A program made the translations under genes and the position numbers. A stretch of DNA of 64,000 bases. It comes from Cryobacterium aureum. GTDB lineage: Bacteria > Actinomycetota > Actinomycetes > Actinomycetales > Microbacteriaceae. The stretch is taken from the NCBI RefSeq assembly GCF_002954245.1, contig NZ_PPTG01000005.1, positions 1-64,000 of the forward strand. The letters are read 5' to 3'. The notes under the pieces are model-generated. The model was given only the letters and a program-made list of their open reading frames with translations, was not told where the DNA came from and did no database searches. Positions 34,907-43,602 of this stretch are shown here, piece after piece (the first letter of the stretch is position 1; the number at the start of each line of letters is the position of its first letter).

Positions 34907-35536
34907 TTATTCGGAAGCTGGCCGGCTGCGGTTGTTGAGCACGCCGTGGCTTTCGTCGAGGTAACAGCTACCACAGAGCGACTCGTAGGTGACCTTTTCG
35001 CCATCGATGGCCACCTGGTCACCGTCGAAAACAAACGAACCATCGATCTTGCGCCCGTTGAACACCGCTTTGCGCCCGCAGCGGCAGATGGTTTTGAGCT
35101 CTTCGAGGCTGTGCGATACCTCGAGCAGGCGGCGGCTTCCGGGAAAGGCGACGGTTTGAAAGTCCGTGCGGATCCCGTAGGCCAGCACGGGCACGTCCTG
35201 CAGAATCGCGATGCGCAGCAGGTCGTCAACCTGCGTTTCGGTGAGAAACTGGGCCTCGTCGAGCAGCAGGGCGCTCACGTCACGACCGGACTCTTTCAAC
35301 ACCAGCGCGCGGTGCTGCTGGAAGGCCGCGTAGGCATCCGTCTCGGGGGTGAGCAAGAAGTCAACAGCGCGGGTGACGCCGAGGCGGGAGAGGATGCCGC
35401 GGTCACCCTTGGTGTCGACGCTCGGCTTCGCGAGCAGCACGTGGTGGCCGCGCTCCTCATAGTTATATGCCGCTTGCAGCATAGACGTGCTCTTGCCGCT
35501 GTTCATGGCGCCGTATCGAAAGTACAGTTTCGCCAT
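34907..35536 (-). CDS. tdk: Thymidine kinase
   Basis: 209 aa, normal length for type II thymidine kinase. P-loop GAMNSGKST (9-17), Walker-B-like LLLDEAQFL, and zinc cysteines in CRCG and CGSCY. It salvages thymidine to dTMP in the cytoplasm. Unusually it is in line with sensor genes: its ATG touches the stop of the gene at 35536-36951 (TAATG), and the response regulator follows. The link to signalling may be only operon co-location. Confidence 0.95.
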   Translation of the reverse strand: MAKLYFRYGAMNSGKSTSMLQAAYNYEERGHHVLLAKPSVDTKGDRGILSRLGVTRAVDFLLTPETDAYAAFQQHRALVLKESGRDVSALLLDEAQFLTETQVDDLLRIAILQDVPVLAYGIRTDFQTVAFPGSRRLLEVSHSLEELKTICRCGRKAVFNGRKIDGSFVFDGDQVAIDGEKVTYESLCGSCYLDESHGVLNNRSRPASE

Positions 35537-36951
35537 TAATTGATGCCTTTGGTCGTGGTGCGTTCAGCGTCAAATTCTAGCGTGAGCAGCGGATGCCGGC
35601 TGGTCACCCGCACCCGGGTGAACACGGCTCGCAGCACACTGAGGTACGGGCGCAGTGCGCGACGGCGGTGAAACGGCGGCAGGGAGATGCCGGCCTGGAT
35701 TGTGATGGTGTCGATGGCGCTCAACTCGGTTGTGCGCGTTCTCGGGGCCGTGGCGGCGTGCACCTGGGCCTGCGCGCGGGCCTGGGCCTTCGCCTGGGTG
35801 GCGGCCTGCTGTTCGGCGGCGGTGACGATGGCGATTGTCGTGGTGTCGGTGGCGGGGGTGGCGCGGGCTGTGCGGTTGCCGAAGGCCTGCGTGATCTGGT
35901 CCGTATCGGATGGGGCTTCTCCGGATCCGTCGATCTGCACGACCAAGCTCGTGGGGTCGAAGCCCTGGAGAGTGCAGAGAGCCACGATCAGGGCGCCGAC
36001 GGCGGCTCGCTGATCTGAGTCGAACCCGGTAGCGCGGCGCTCGGGGTCGGCGATGACGCACAGTGGGTTGAGCCCGCGCTCGGTGAGTTTGAGGCGTTCG
36101 CGGTCGATGAGGTCGTCGAGCCAGGTGTGGTCGACCTCGGCTACGAGCACCCGGCGCACCTGAAAGGCGAGGGAGCGCGCCCGTTTGATGTCGGCCGGGG
36201 TGAGTTCCTGCCGCTCGAGCACATCCGCCAGAAAGGGCAGTACGTCGGCACCGAGGTTCGTGACGCGGTGGTCCACCACCTCGGTGGCGAGGGCGCCGCG
36301 ACTCTCTTCGGTGCGCGCCCGAATGGCGCGGCGGGCATCCGTTTGCCAGCGGTGAATGGAGTTGACGACCTGGCGAGAATACGCGGCCGAGGCCAGGGCG
36401 GGAGCGAGCACCTGGGTCATGGCGATGATGGCGAACAGAACGGGCGGGGTCTGGATGCCGAGAAATGGCGACTGGGCCAGGGCCGTGACGCCGACAACGA
36501 GCGCGGAGGATGCACCGAGCGCGAGTATTTCCTTCCACGGGCGGAACGGGGCGAGAGCGAGGAGCAGCAGGCCGAGTCCGATCGGAGCGAAGTCGTCCTG
36601 GATCATGCTGTTGAACTGCCACGTGCTCGCCGCGGCGAGCACGTGCGCCGTGAGCCCGAGGGCGACGATCACGACGGCGCGGGTGCGGGTGAACGGCGCC
36701 AGATCAGGGCGGGCGGCCCAGACGAGCACGGCGGCCGTGATCATGAGCACGGCAACGGAGGCTGCGGCCAGCTCAGTGATCTGGATCTCGCGCATGCGGG
36801 ACATCGTCGCGACGATAGCATAGGTCACGACGATGAGGGCGACCACCGGGGCGAGTGGCCAGGCAGCGAGGCCGCCGATGGGGTCGAGGCGCTGCTGCGA
36901 AGCGGATGCCGGTGCGCGCGGCCTGCGCGGTATGGGGGTCGCGCGAGTCAA
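35536..36951 (-). CDS. Membrane protein related to NarL-type sensor kinases, ATPase motifs missing
   Basis: 471 aa from TTG at 36951; TTG overlaps the upstream TGA and GGAG lies 6 bp before it. About six membrane segments (about 25-200), then a region VVDHRVTNLGADVLPFLADVL and HTWLDDLIDRE that aligns in pattern with its upstream neighbour. I see no N, G1 or G2 ATP-binding box. An Ala/Gln-rich repeat (AATQAKAQARAQAQVHAATA) interrupts the C-terminal part. It is probably a non-catalytic partner of the adjacent kinase-like protein. Confidence 0.7.
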   Translation of the reverse strand: MTRATPIPRRPRAPASASQQRLDPIGGLAAWPLAPVVALIVVTYAIVATMSRMREIQITELAAASVAVLMITAAVLVWAARPDLAPFTRTRAVVIVALGLTAHVLAAASTWQFNSMIQDDFAPIGLGLLLLALAPFRPWKEILALGASSALVVGVTALAQSPFLGIQTPPVLFAIIAMTQVLAPALASAAYSRQVVNSIHRWQTDARRAIRARTEESRGALATEVVDHRVTNLGADVLPFLADVLERQELTPADIKRARSLAFQVRRVLVAEVDHTWLDDLIDRERLKLTERGLNPLCVIADPERRATGFDSDQRAAVGALIVALCTLQGFDPTSLVVQIDGSGEAPSDTDQITQAFGNRTARATPATDTTTIAIVTAAEQQAATQAKAQARAQAQVHAATAPRTRTTELSAIDTITIQAGISLPPFHRRRALRPYLSVLRAVFTRVRVTSRHPLLTLEFDAERTTTKGIN

Positions 36952-38264
36952 CGCGGGCTCCGTGGGTTCGGGTCGGGTCGCGCGCTCTGGCTCGTTGCGG
37001 GTTTCGTGGGAGTTTGCGTTGCCGCTGGAACCGTCAGGTGCACGCTCGTGCCAGCGCCGGGGCGGCTCCAGATCAGCACGGATCCGCCGAGCTGTTCGAT
37101 GCGGCGCCGCACGGACTGCCGTAGACCGAGGCGGTCGGAAGCCGATTCCGATTCGGTGAAGCCGCGGCCGGCATCCGTTATGAGCAGGGAGATTGTACTG
37201 AGGTCGGATTCGATGGCGACCTCGGCCGAGGCGACTCCGGCGTGCAGGATGACGTTGACGAGGCACTGTTGCACGGCGAGGCCGACGTCGCGGTCGCTGC
37301 CCGCGTCGAGGCGGGCGAGCGCGTCGCGATCGCCGGTGACCTCGACGACGAGTCCGCGGTCGCGTGAGCGACCGATGGCGGTATAGACGGCGCTGGAGAG
37401 CCAGGCGTCGCTGGTGGCTGGCGCGGCGAGGGGCTTTCTCGGGGCTTGCTGGGTGGTTTTGCCGGTGAGGGTCGGTTGCGGCGTGGTGTTGGTGCGGGCG
37501 TCGATGTCGGTGAGCCAGTTGGTGTCGTGCAGGGTGGTGAGCGTGTAATTGAGGCTCGCTTTGAGGCTCGGCGAGAGGGCACCGGGTTCGGCCAGGGACA
37601 GGGCCACGAGCTGGGCCACGGTCGTGTCGTTGAGCAAGGCGATGGCGCGAGTGTCGAGGGCGTCGCGCAGTTGCCGGTTGGCGCCATCCTGAACTGCGCG
37701 GTGGATAGCCGGCTGCGCGGCATTGCTCGCGCGGCGGTCGATTCCGGCGAGCACCATGGCGCCGACCAGCACGAGGTAGGTGGAGAGGGTGAACAGGTCG
37801 GGCCGGTAGGGCACTGTGGTGTTGACGATAGCGACGAACGCAGCGGACTCGGCGAGGATGAAGGCCGCGGTGCTCCAGAGAACGCCGGCGAGGGCGGTGG
37901 TTCCGGCGCCGCCCACCATGACGAGTGCCATCTTGGGCAGGGCGACGAGGAACATATTCGACGTGGGGAATACGTCGGGAACGCCGAGCACGGTCATGGT
38001 GAAGACGTAGACGCCGAGGGTTCCGACGATGAGGTAGGCGACGGCGAGCGCGATTCGGCGGTGCCGCGTGAAAAGAATGAGCAGGGTGCCCATGGCGGCT
38101 ACGACCACGATCGTGATCCAGAGTTCGGGGCTGCGGGTGACGCTGAGAATGCCGACAGACACGACAGCGGCCATCAGACAGGTCAGCGCAAACCAGTGCG
38201 CCGCCCGCGCCAAGGCGCGCGCGAGCGTCAGCTGCACCAAGTGGCCGGGTAGACCTAGAGACAT
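36948..38264 (-). CDS. Sensor kinase-like protein with HATPase domain, atypical phospho-acceptor
   Basis: 438 aa. About six membrane segments (about 20-180), a region ALLNDTTVAQLVALSLAEPG at the place of the HisKA_3 box with Asn where the His is expected, and a C-terminal HATPase domain with CLVNVILHAG, ITDAGRGF and LGLRQSVRRR. Probably binds ATP but may not autophosphorylate in the usual way. It is first of the five-gene minus-strand run down to 31877. Confidence 0.75.
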   Translation of the reverse strand: MSLGLPGHLVQLTLARALARAAHWFALTCLMAAVVSVGILSVTRSPELWITIVVVAAMGTLLILFTRHRRIALAVAYLIVGTLGVYVFTMTVLGVPDVFPTSNMFLVALPKMALVMVGGAGTTALAGVLWSTAAFILAESAAFVAIVNTTVPYRPDLFTLSTYLVLVGAMVLAGIDRRASNAAQPAIHRAVQDGANRQLRDALDTRAIALLNDTTVAQLVALSLAEPGALSPSLKASLNYTLTTLHDTNWLTDIDARTNTTPQPTLTGKTTQQAPRKPLAAPATSDAWLSSAVYTAIGRSRDRGLVVEVTGDRDALARLDAGSDRDVGLAVQQCLVNVILHAGVASAEVAIESDLSTISLLITDAGRGFTESESASDRLGLRQSVRRRIEQLGGSVLIWSRPGAGTSVHLTVPAATQTPTKPATSQSARPDPNPRSPR

Positions 38265-38317
38265 ATTTTCCCCCTGGTCAAGTATGCCACCGGGGTGGAG
38301 TGGGGCCGGTGGCCAGG

Positions 38318-39490
38318 TCAGAACAGGGTGGGCGATAGCTCAGGCGGAAGCTCGGCGGCGATCAGCGAACGCGGCGTCTCGGTGCCCGGGCCCGGTGCAT
38401 TGGTCGGTGCGGGGAGCGGCGCGGAACCCGGGCGCGGTGCACGGAGTGGGGCCCGCATGCGGGAGGCGGGCGCTGGCATCCGTTCCGGGGAGGACGGGAG
38501 GGCGCTGGAGCGCAGGCCGCCGGTGGACGGGTCGACGATTCCGCGCTCGAGGCCGTGCGCGCGAATGAGGGGTTTGATGCGCGCGGCGAGCCAGGTGCGG
38601 TACTCCTTGGGGGCGTATTGTCCGCGGGCGTAGAGCTCCTGGTAGCGACCGATGAGCTCGGGATGCTCGCGGGCGAGCCACTGCAGGTACCAGTCCTTGA
38701 CGGCGGGCTTGAGGTTGAGCCCCGAGTAGAGCACGCTCGTGGCACCGGCCGCTTTGGCTTGCCGCAGGGCCTCGTCGAGGTGCGCTCGGGTGTCGGTGAG
38801 GAACGGCAAAATCGGCATAAGAAAGACGCCGCAGTCCAGGCCGCGTTCGCGCACCGCGGTAACCGTGGCGAGGCGGGCCTTCGTGGTGGGGGTACCCGGC
38901 TCGACCGACTGCTGCAGGTCATCGTCGTAGATGGCGATCGACATCGCCAGATCGACCGGAACGTGCTCGCTCGCCTCGACCAGCAGATCGAGATCGCGGC
39001 GCAGCAGAGTGCCCTTGGTGAGAATAGAAATGGGCGTTTTGCTGTCGGCGAGGGCCGCAATGATCCCCGGCATGAGCCGGTAGCGTCCCTCAGCACGCTG
39101 GTAGGGGTCGGTGTTCGTGCCGAGCGCCACCGGATGCCTCCCCCACGTCGGTTTCGCCAGCTCTTTTCGCAAGACCTCCGCCACGTTGACCTTGACGATG
39201 ATCTCGCTGTCGAAATCCTTGCCAGCATCAAGGTCGAGGTATTGGTGCGAGGTGCGCGCAAAACAGTAGGTGCAGGCGTGCGAGCAGCCACGATAGGGGT
39301 TGATCGTGTAGCCGAACGGCAGCGCGCTCTGCCCGGGTACGTGGTTGAGCGCCGACTTGGCCAGGATCTCGTGGAACGTGATTCCCGCGAACTCCGGCGT
39401 CTGCACGCTGCGCACGAGGTTGTTCAGCCGCGCCAGCCCCGGCAGGGCGCCTGGCCGCTCGGTCTGTAGTTCTTGTGAGCTCCACCGCAT
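38318..39490 (-). CDS. Rv2578c-family radical SAM protein
   Basis: 390 aa from ATG at 39490; the family N-terminus MRW fits this start. The radical SAM cluster motif is CSHACTYC, with upstream FGYTINPYRG and later ALGTNTDPYQ, typical of the actinobacterial Rv2578c group. It binds a 4Fe-4S cluster and S-adenosylmethionine; the reaction is not known. The C-terminal about 70 residues are Pro/Ala-rich and probably disordered. Confidence 0.9.
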   Translation of the reverse strand: MRWSSQELQTERPGALPGLARLNNLVRSVQTPEFAGITFHEILAKSALNHVPGQSALPFGYTINPYRGCSHACTYCFARTSHQYLDLDAGKDFDSEIIVKVNVAEVLRKELAKPTWGRHPVALGTNTDPYQRAEGRYRLMPGIIAALADSKTPISILTKGTLLRRDLDLLVEASEHVPVDLAMSIAIYDDDLQQSVEPGTPTTKARLATVTAVRERGLDCGVFLMPILPFLTDTRAHLDEALRQAKAAGATSVLYSGLNLKPAVKDWYLQWLAREHPELIGRYQELYARGQYAPKEYRTWLAARIKPLIRAHGLERGIVDPSTGGLRSSALPSSPERMPAPASRMRAPLRAPRPGSAPLPAPTNAPGPGTETPRSLIAAELPPELSPTLF

Positions 39491-39630
39491 GCCCTCAGTC
39501 GAACACAAGTGCGATTGAATTGCAAGTGTCGGCGGAAAAACCCGGGCATCACGGCAGCGGGCATTTGCTTTCGTGCTTGCCGGGCGGAGTCGCAGTACTG
39601 TACCGGCATGCGACCAGAGGCGAGCGCCCG

Positions 39631-40677
39631 ATGACCCGGCTGCGACGCAGCGACCCGACGCGTCCGGGATATACGAGAACGCGCGCCGGCACGGGCTTTG
39701 GCTACCGCGACCCCGCCGGGCAGAAGGTCACCGCGAAGGCATTGCGGGAGCGGTTCGCGGCGCTCGCGATTCCGCCCGCGTGGAACGACGTGTGGCTCTG
39801 CCCGCACCCGAACGGGCACATTCAGGCGATCGGTATCGACGCAGCCGGCCGGCGCCAGTACATCTACCACCCGGTCTGGCGCGAACAGAAGGACCGGCTC
39901 AAGTTCGAGCGTGCGCTGCAGCTGGCCGAATCGCTTCCGCGGGTGCGCGGTCAGGTCACCCGCGAGCTGCGCGGCGACGGCCCGCCCCGCATCCGGGCGC
40001 TCGCCGCGTCGTTTCGCATGCTCGATCTCGCATCGCTGCGCATCGGCAGCGAGCGCTACGCCGACACCTACGGAAGCCACGGGCTCTCCACCCTGCTCTG
40101 CTCGCACGTGAGCGTGCGCGGCGACGTGGTGCGGCTGAATTTTCCGGCCAAGAGTGGGCAACAGTTTCAGGGCGTCATAACGGATGCCGACCTCGCGTTG
40201 TATCTGCGCGCCCGCCTGCGCGAACGGCCGGCCGCACCGCTGCTGTCCTGGGTGCTGGATGACATTGAGGACGTCGTGTCGGCCACCGACATCAATGATT
40301 TCATCAAGGAACGAACCGGCGGGGAGTTTACGGCGAAGGACTTTCGCACCCTGCGGGGCACGGCCGCAGCCGCGCAGAGCTTGGCGGCCAGCCTCGCCGA
40401 GAGCTTGAAATTGGCTGCGGAGCCGGCCGGACGAGCGGCATCCGCTGCCCGCCCACCGCGCGCGGCAACGCGCAGCCGTCGCCAGGACAACCGTGCCATC
40501 GCCGAAGCCATGCGTCAGGCCGCCGAGGTTCTCGGCAACACACCGGCGATCGCACGTACGAGCTACGTGGATCCGCGCGTGGTCGACCTCTATCTTGCCG
40601 GTGAGACCATCGACCCCGCCGGCCGAGTTTCCGTCGAGACGGCGTTGCGCGCGCTCTTGCTGAGTGATGGCAGCTGA
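39631..40677 (+). CDS. DNA topoisomerase IB (eukaryote/poxvirus-like type)
   Basis: 348 aa from ATG at 39631 (GAGGCGAG upstream). The N-terminal part has GFGYRDPAGQKV and LAIPPAWNDVWLCPHPNGHI; the catalytic part has LRIGSERYA, KDFRTLRGT and the nucleophile tyrosine in ARTSYVDPRV. It relaxes supercoils by single-strand cleavage. It is divergent from the radical SAM gene. Confidence 0.92.
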   Translation: MTRLRRSDPTRPGYTRTRAGTGFGYRDPAGQKVTAKALRERFAALAIPPAWNDVWLCPHPNGHIQAIGIDAAGRRQYIYHPVWREQKDRLKFERALQLAESLPRVRGQVTRELRGDGPPRIRALAASFRMLDLASLRIGSERYADTYGSHGLSTLLCSHVSVRGDVVRLNFPAKSGQQFQGVITDADLALYLRARLRERPAAPLLSWVLDDIEDVVSATDINDFIKERTGGEFTAKDFRTLRGTAAAAQSLAASLAESLKLAAEPAGRAASAARPPRAATRSRRQDNRAIAEAMRQAAEVLGNTPAIARTSYVDPRVVDLYLAGETIDPAGRVSVETALRALLLSDGS

Positions 40678-40777
40678 ACCATATTGAATGTCACCCGTTC
40701 GGGGTATAACTTGAGTGCCGCCCACCCGTTCGCCCGGTCGCTGCTGCGATTCGGCCGACTTATCAGAGAGGTACACC

Positions 40778-41182
40778 GTGACCCACAACTCCACCCCCGA
40801 CAACCAGCCGCCACTGGATGCCCCCGGCACTGAGTCGGCGCCCGATGCTCCGGCTTCGCCGACCAATCCCGATCAGCTGGTCGGGCCGGATGGCCCCGAC
40901 GGCCCGGACGAAGAGCGCTCTGGCGGCCCCGCCGCAGTGCCCCAGGCCAGCGCTGGCACCGGCCCCGACGGCCCAGCGCCCCAGAACGACGGCTCAACCG
41001 CCGGTGAGGCCGCCGCCGCCACTCCGGCCGAGCCCGACAGCGACGCCGAAGACGACCAGGACAATCGCGACAACGAGCCGAACATCGACGACATCGATCC
41101 GGCCGACAATCCCTCGAACCCCGATCTGGTCGTTCATGACATCGACGAAGAAGATCTCCGTCTCGCTGAACCTTCGGCGTGA
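40778..41182 (+). CDS. Acidic, low-complexity protein of unknown function
   Basis: 134 aa from GTG at 40778 with AGAGAGG upstream. Almost entirely Pro/Asp/Glu/Ala/Gly-rich (GPDGPDGPDEERSGGP and later DAEDDQDNRDNEPNIDD), so intrinsically disordered. A short C-terminus LVVHDIDEEDLRLAEPSA is the only region with some hydrophobic pattern. No function recognised. It is 37 bp before the YtxH-like gene. Confidence 0.65.
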   Translation: MTHNSTPDNQPPLDAPGTESAPDAPASPTNPDQLVGPDGPDGPDEERSGGPAAVPQASAGTGPDGPAPQNDGSTAGEAAAATPAEPDSDAEDDQDNRDNEPNIDDIDPADNPSNPDLVVHDIDEEDLRLAEPSA

Positions 41183-41219
41183 CGCAGCACCGTAGAGAAA
41201 ACGACATGAAGGAGTTTCC

Positions 41220-41501
41220 ATGAAAGGCAAGCTGTTATTCATCGCCGGCATCACGACCGGCTTCGTGCTCGGATCCAAAGCTGGCCGCCAGGCCTACGAC
41301 CGCCTCAGCGCAAAAGCCCACGAAATGTGGGGCGACCCCGCCACGCAGAAGGTCATCTCTCAGGCCGAGACGATCGCGCGCGACGCCGCCTCCGTGGCGC
41401 AAAGCAAGGTCGCCGATATGTTGAACCAGGCCGAGGCATCCGTCAAGAAAGGGGAGCATGGCAGCACGCCCACAACGGATGACAACAATCACGTAATCTA
41501 G
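41220..41501 (+). CDS. YtxH-like small membrane protein
   Basis: 93 aa. GAAGGAG lies upstream of the ATG. A short N-terminal membrane segment (LLFIAGITTGFVLGSKAGRQ) is followed by an amphipathic helical part (AYDRLSAKAHEMWGDPATQK). This is the YtxH pattern; such proteins are often stress related. Function unproven. Confidence 0.8.
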   Translation: MKGKLLFIAGITTGFVLGSKAGRQAYDRLSAKAHEMWGDPATQKVISQAETIARDAASVAQSKVADMLNQAEASVKKGEHGSTPTTDDNNHVI

Positions 41502-41534
41502 GCCGCCCCGGAGCCTCCCCGAAGTGTGGCCCAG

Positions 41535-41831
41535 CTAGTCAGTGAGTCGCGATGCTCGCGGGCGGCTGGGCTGCGGGGCGAGCGCACCCTGCACCAGGAA
41601 GCTGGCCTGGGCCTGATAGAAGGACGAGTAGAACCATCTCGTGGTGAGTACTCCGAGCTTGGTTACCTCGTAGGCGTCCCCGCTCTGCTGGATCACTCCG
41701 AGCAGGGCGGCCGGGTCGCCGTCGAGAATTTGCGAATCTCGCACCAACCACTCGGTCGGGGTGAGCTGGAGGATGCCGAGCTGCGATACGCGCAGATTCT
41801 GGGCATCCGAAACGTCATTGTTCGGGTTCAC
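41535..41831 (-). CDS. Hypothetical small protein
   Basis: 98 aa from GTG at 41831, chosen because GGAGG lies 6 bp upstream. The protein (VNPNNDVSDAQNLRVSQLGI then LQLTPTEWLVRDSQILDGDP) has an ordinary composition and an excellent ribosome binding site, so I accept it as a gene. No known domain is recognised. It ends 33 bp from the convergent YtxH gene. Confidence 0.65.
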   Translation of the reverse strand: MNPNNDVSDAQNLRVSQLGILQLTPTEWLVRDSQILDGDPAALLGVIQQSGDAYEVTKLGVLTTRWFYSSFYQAQASFLVQGALAPQPSRPRASRLTD

Positions 41832-41943
41832 GTGCCGCCTCCGGGCTGCTTTGGGCCTTAAGTAGACATCCGCTAACTCCCACATTCAAGGGGTTGACAG
41901 GGCACTCCTGCCGAATTCCCACGGCGCTCCAAGCCGTCGGTTG

Positions 41944-42037
41944 CGCATAACTCCGGCAATTCGTTCCGGTCGACCCACACCACCCGCGTAATCACGCGGA
42001 AGTCCACTGTTCGGCACGCAGATTGCAGGAGTTATGC
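41944..42037. repeat. F3 palindromic element, copy A
   Basis: Outer arms GCATAACTCCGGCAATT (41944-41960) and GATTGCAGGAGTTATGC (42021-42037), with an inner CGCGTAATCACGCGG. It lies just after the mqo 3' end. A second copy is at 52597. No gene is seen in the 236-bp gap 41832-42067. Confidence 0.85.
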
Positions 42038-42067
42038 CCCGCCGGCCGAGCAGGCGGGCGCCGAAAC

Positions 42068-43546
42068 CTAGTTGCTGAGGTGCAACACTTCGGCAGTGGC
42101 GGCCAGCGAGGCAGCAGCAGCAGCAGGGTCGTCCGAAAGCTTGGTGCCGTAGCTCGGGATCATCTGACGGATGCGCGGCTTCCAGCCCTCGATACGGTCG
42201 GGGAAGCAGCGGGCCAGCAGGTCCACCATGATCGGCGCGGCAGTCGAGGCTCCCGGCGAGGCGCCGAGCAGTCCGGCAATCGAGCCGTCACTCGAGGTGA
42301 TGACCTCGGTGCCGAACTGCAGCACTCCGCCGAGCTTGGCGTCTTTCTTCATGACCTGCACGCGCTGGCCGGCCGTGATGAGCTCCCAGTCCTCGGAGAC
42401 CGCGGCGGGAATGAACTCGCGCAGAGCCTTCAGCTTGGTGTTCCGCGACGCGAACACCTCGCCGATCAGGTATTTCATGAGGTCGAAGTTGTGGCGGGCC
42501 ACCGCGAGCATCGGGCCGAGGTTGTGCGTGCGAATGGAGAACGGCAGGTCGAACCAGGTGCTGGTCTTCAAGAACTTGGGGCTGAACCCGGCGTACGGGC
42601 CGAACAGCAGCGACATTTCGCCGTCGACGACGCGGGTGTCGAGGTGCGGCACCGACATGGGCGGGGCCCCCTTGGCTGCCTTGCCGTAGACCTTGGCCTG
42701 GTGCTGGGCGACGAGCTTCGGATTGGTGGTGCGCAGAAACTGGCCGCTGATCGGGAATCCGCCAAAACCCTTGATTTCGGGGATTCCGCTCTGCTGCAGC
42801 AGCGCGAGCGCGCCACCGCCGGCGCCAACGAAGACGAAGCGGGCATTGATGGTGCTGCGGGTCTGCCCGACCTGACGCAACAGTTTAAGGTTCCAGGTGC
42901 CATCCGCTTTGTGCTTGAGGCCCACGACCTGCTCATTCAGGTGCATCGTGACGCCCTGCTTCTCGAGGTTCTCGAACAGCAGTCGGGTGAGTGCGCCGAA
43001 GTCGACGTCGGTGCCGCTCACGATGCGGGTGGCGGCGATCTTCTGGCCGGCCGGACGTTTGCGAGTGAGCAGCGGCGTCCAGGCGCCGATCTTCGCAGCG
43101 TCATCGCTGAACTCCATGCCGGCGAACAGCGGCTCGGGAGCCAGTACGGCATGGCGCTTGCGCAGGTATTCCACGTTGGCTTTGCCGTGCACGAAGGTCA
43201 TGTGCGGGGTGGAATTGATGAACTTGTTCGGCTCCGGCAGCGCGCCAATAGACACCAGGTGCGCCCACAACTGACGGCTGATCTGAAACTGCTCGTTGAT
43301 CACGACGGCCTTGTCGGCCGTGACCGAACCGTCCGCAGCCTGCGGCATGTAGTTGAGTTCGCACAGTCCGGCGTGGCCGGTGCCGGCGTTGTTCCACGGG
43401 TTCGAGCTCTCTCGGGCCAGTTCGCCGAGCCGCTCGTACACCTCGATGCGCCAGTCGGGCTGTAGCTCCTTCAGCAGCGTGCCGAGGGTGGCACTCATGA
43501 TGCCGCCACCAATGAGGACTACGTCAACGGTTCCCTGAGAATTCAC
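42068..43546 (-). CDS. mqo: Malate:quinone oxidoreductase
   Basis: 492 aa from GTG at 43546 (an alternative GTG at 43606 overlaps the phosphatase stop). FAD-binding VDVVLIGGGIMSATLGTLLK at the N-terminus; SSNPWNNAGTGHAGLCELNY and CTNPKL-like segments typical of Mqo. A membrane-associated enzyme oxidising malate to oxaloacetate with electron transfer to quinone. The start is favoured because a promoter-like pair ends 7 nt before the GTG, giving a leaderless message, common in actinobacteria. Confidence 0.93.
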   Translation of the reverse strand: MNSQGTVDVVLIGGGIMSATLGTLLKELQPDWRIEVYERLGELARESSNPWNNAGTGHAGLCELNYMPQAADGSVTADKAVVINEQFQISRQLWAHLVSIGALPEPNKFINSTPHMTFVHGKANVEYLRKRHAVLAPEPLFAGMEFSDDAAKIGAWTPLLTRKRPAGQKIAATRIVSGTDVDFGALTRLLFENLEKQGVTMHLNEQVVGLKHKADGTWNLKLLRQVGQTRSTINARFVFVGAGGGALALLQQSGIPEIKGFGGFPISGQFLRTTNPKLVAQHQAKVYGKAAKGAPPMSVPHLDTRVVDGEMSLLFGPYAGFSPKFLKTSTWFDLPFSIRTHNLGPMLAVARHNFDLMKYLIGEVFASRNTKLKALREFIPAAVSEDWELITAGQRVQVMKKDAKLGGVLQFGTEVITSSDGSIAGLLGASPGASTAAPIMVDLLARCFPDRIEGWKPRIRQMIPSYGTKLSDDPAAAAASLAATAEVLHLSN

Positions 43547-43553
43547 ACTTTCG

Positions 43554-43582
43554 AGTGTATCGCGGCGAGCGGATGCGCCCAA
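43554..43582 (-). promoter_or_regulatory. Candidate leaderless promoter of mqo with a small palindrome
   Basis: On the minus strand: TTGGGC (43582-43577), a 17-bp spacer and TACACT (43559-43554), 7 nt before the GTG at 43546. An inverted repeat ACACT-CGAA-AGTGT spans the -10 and the start site, a possible operator. Inference from spacing; the -35 is weak. Confidence 0.45.
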
Positions 43583-43602
43583 CCGTGCGAGCGCCCGCAC
43601 GG

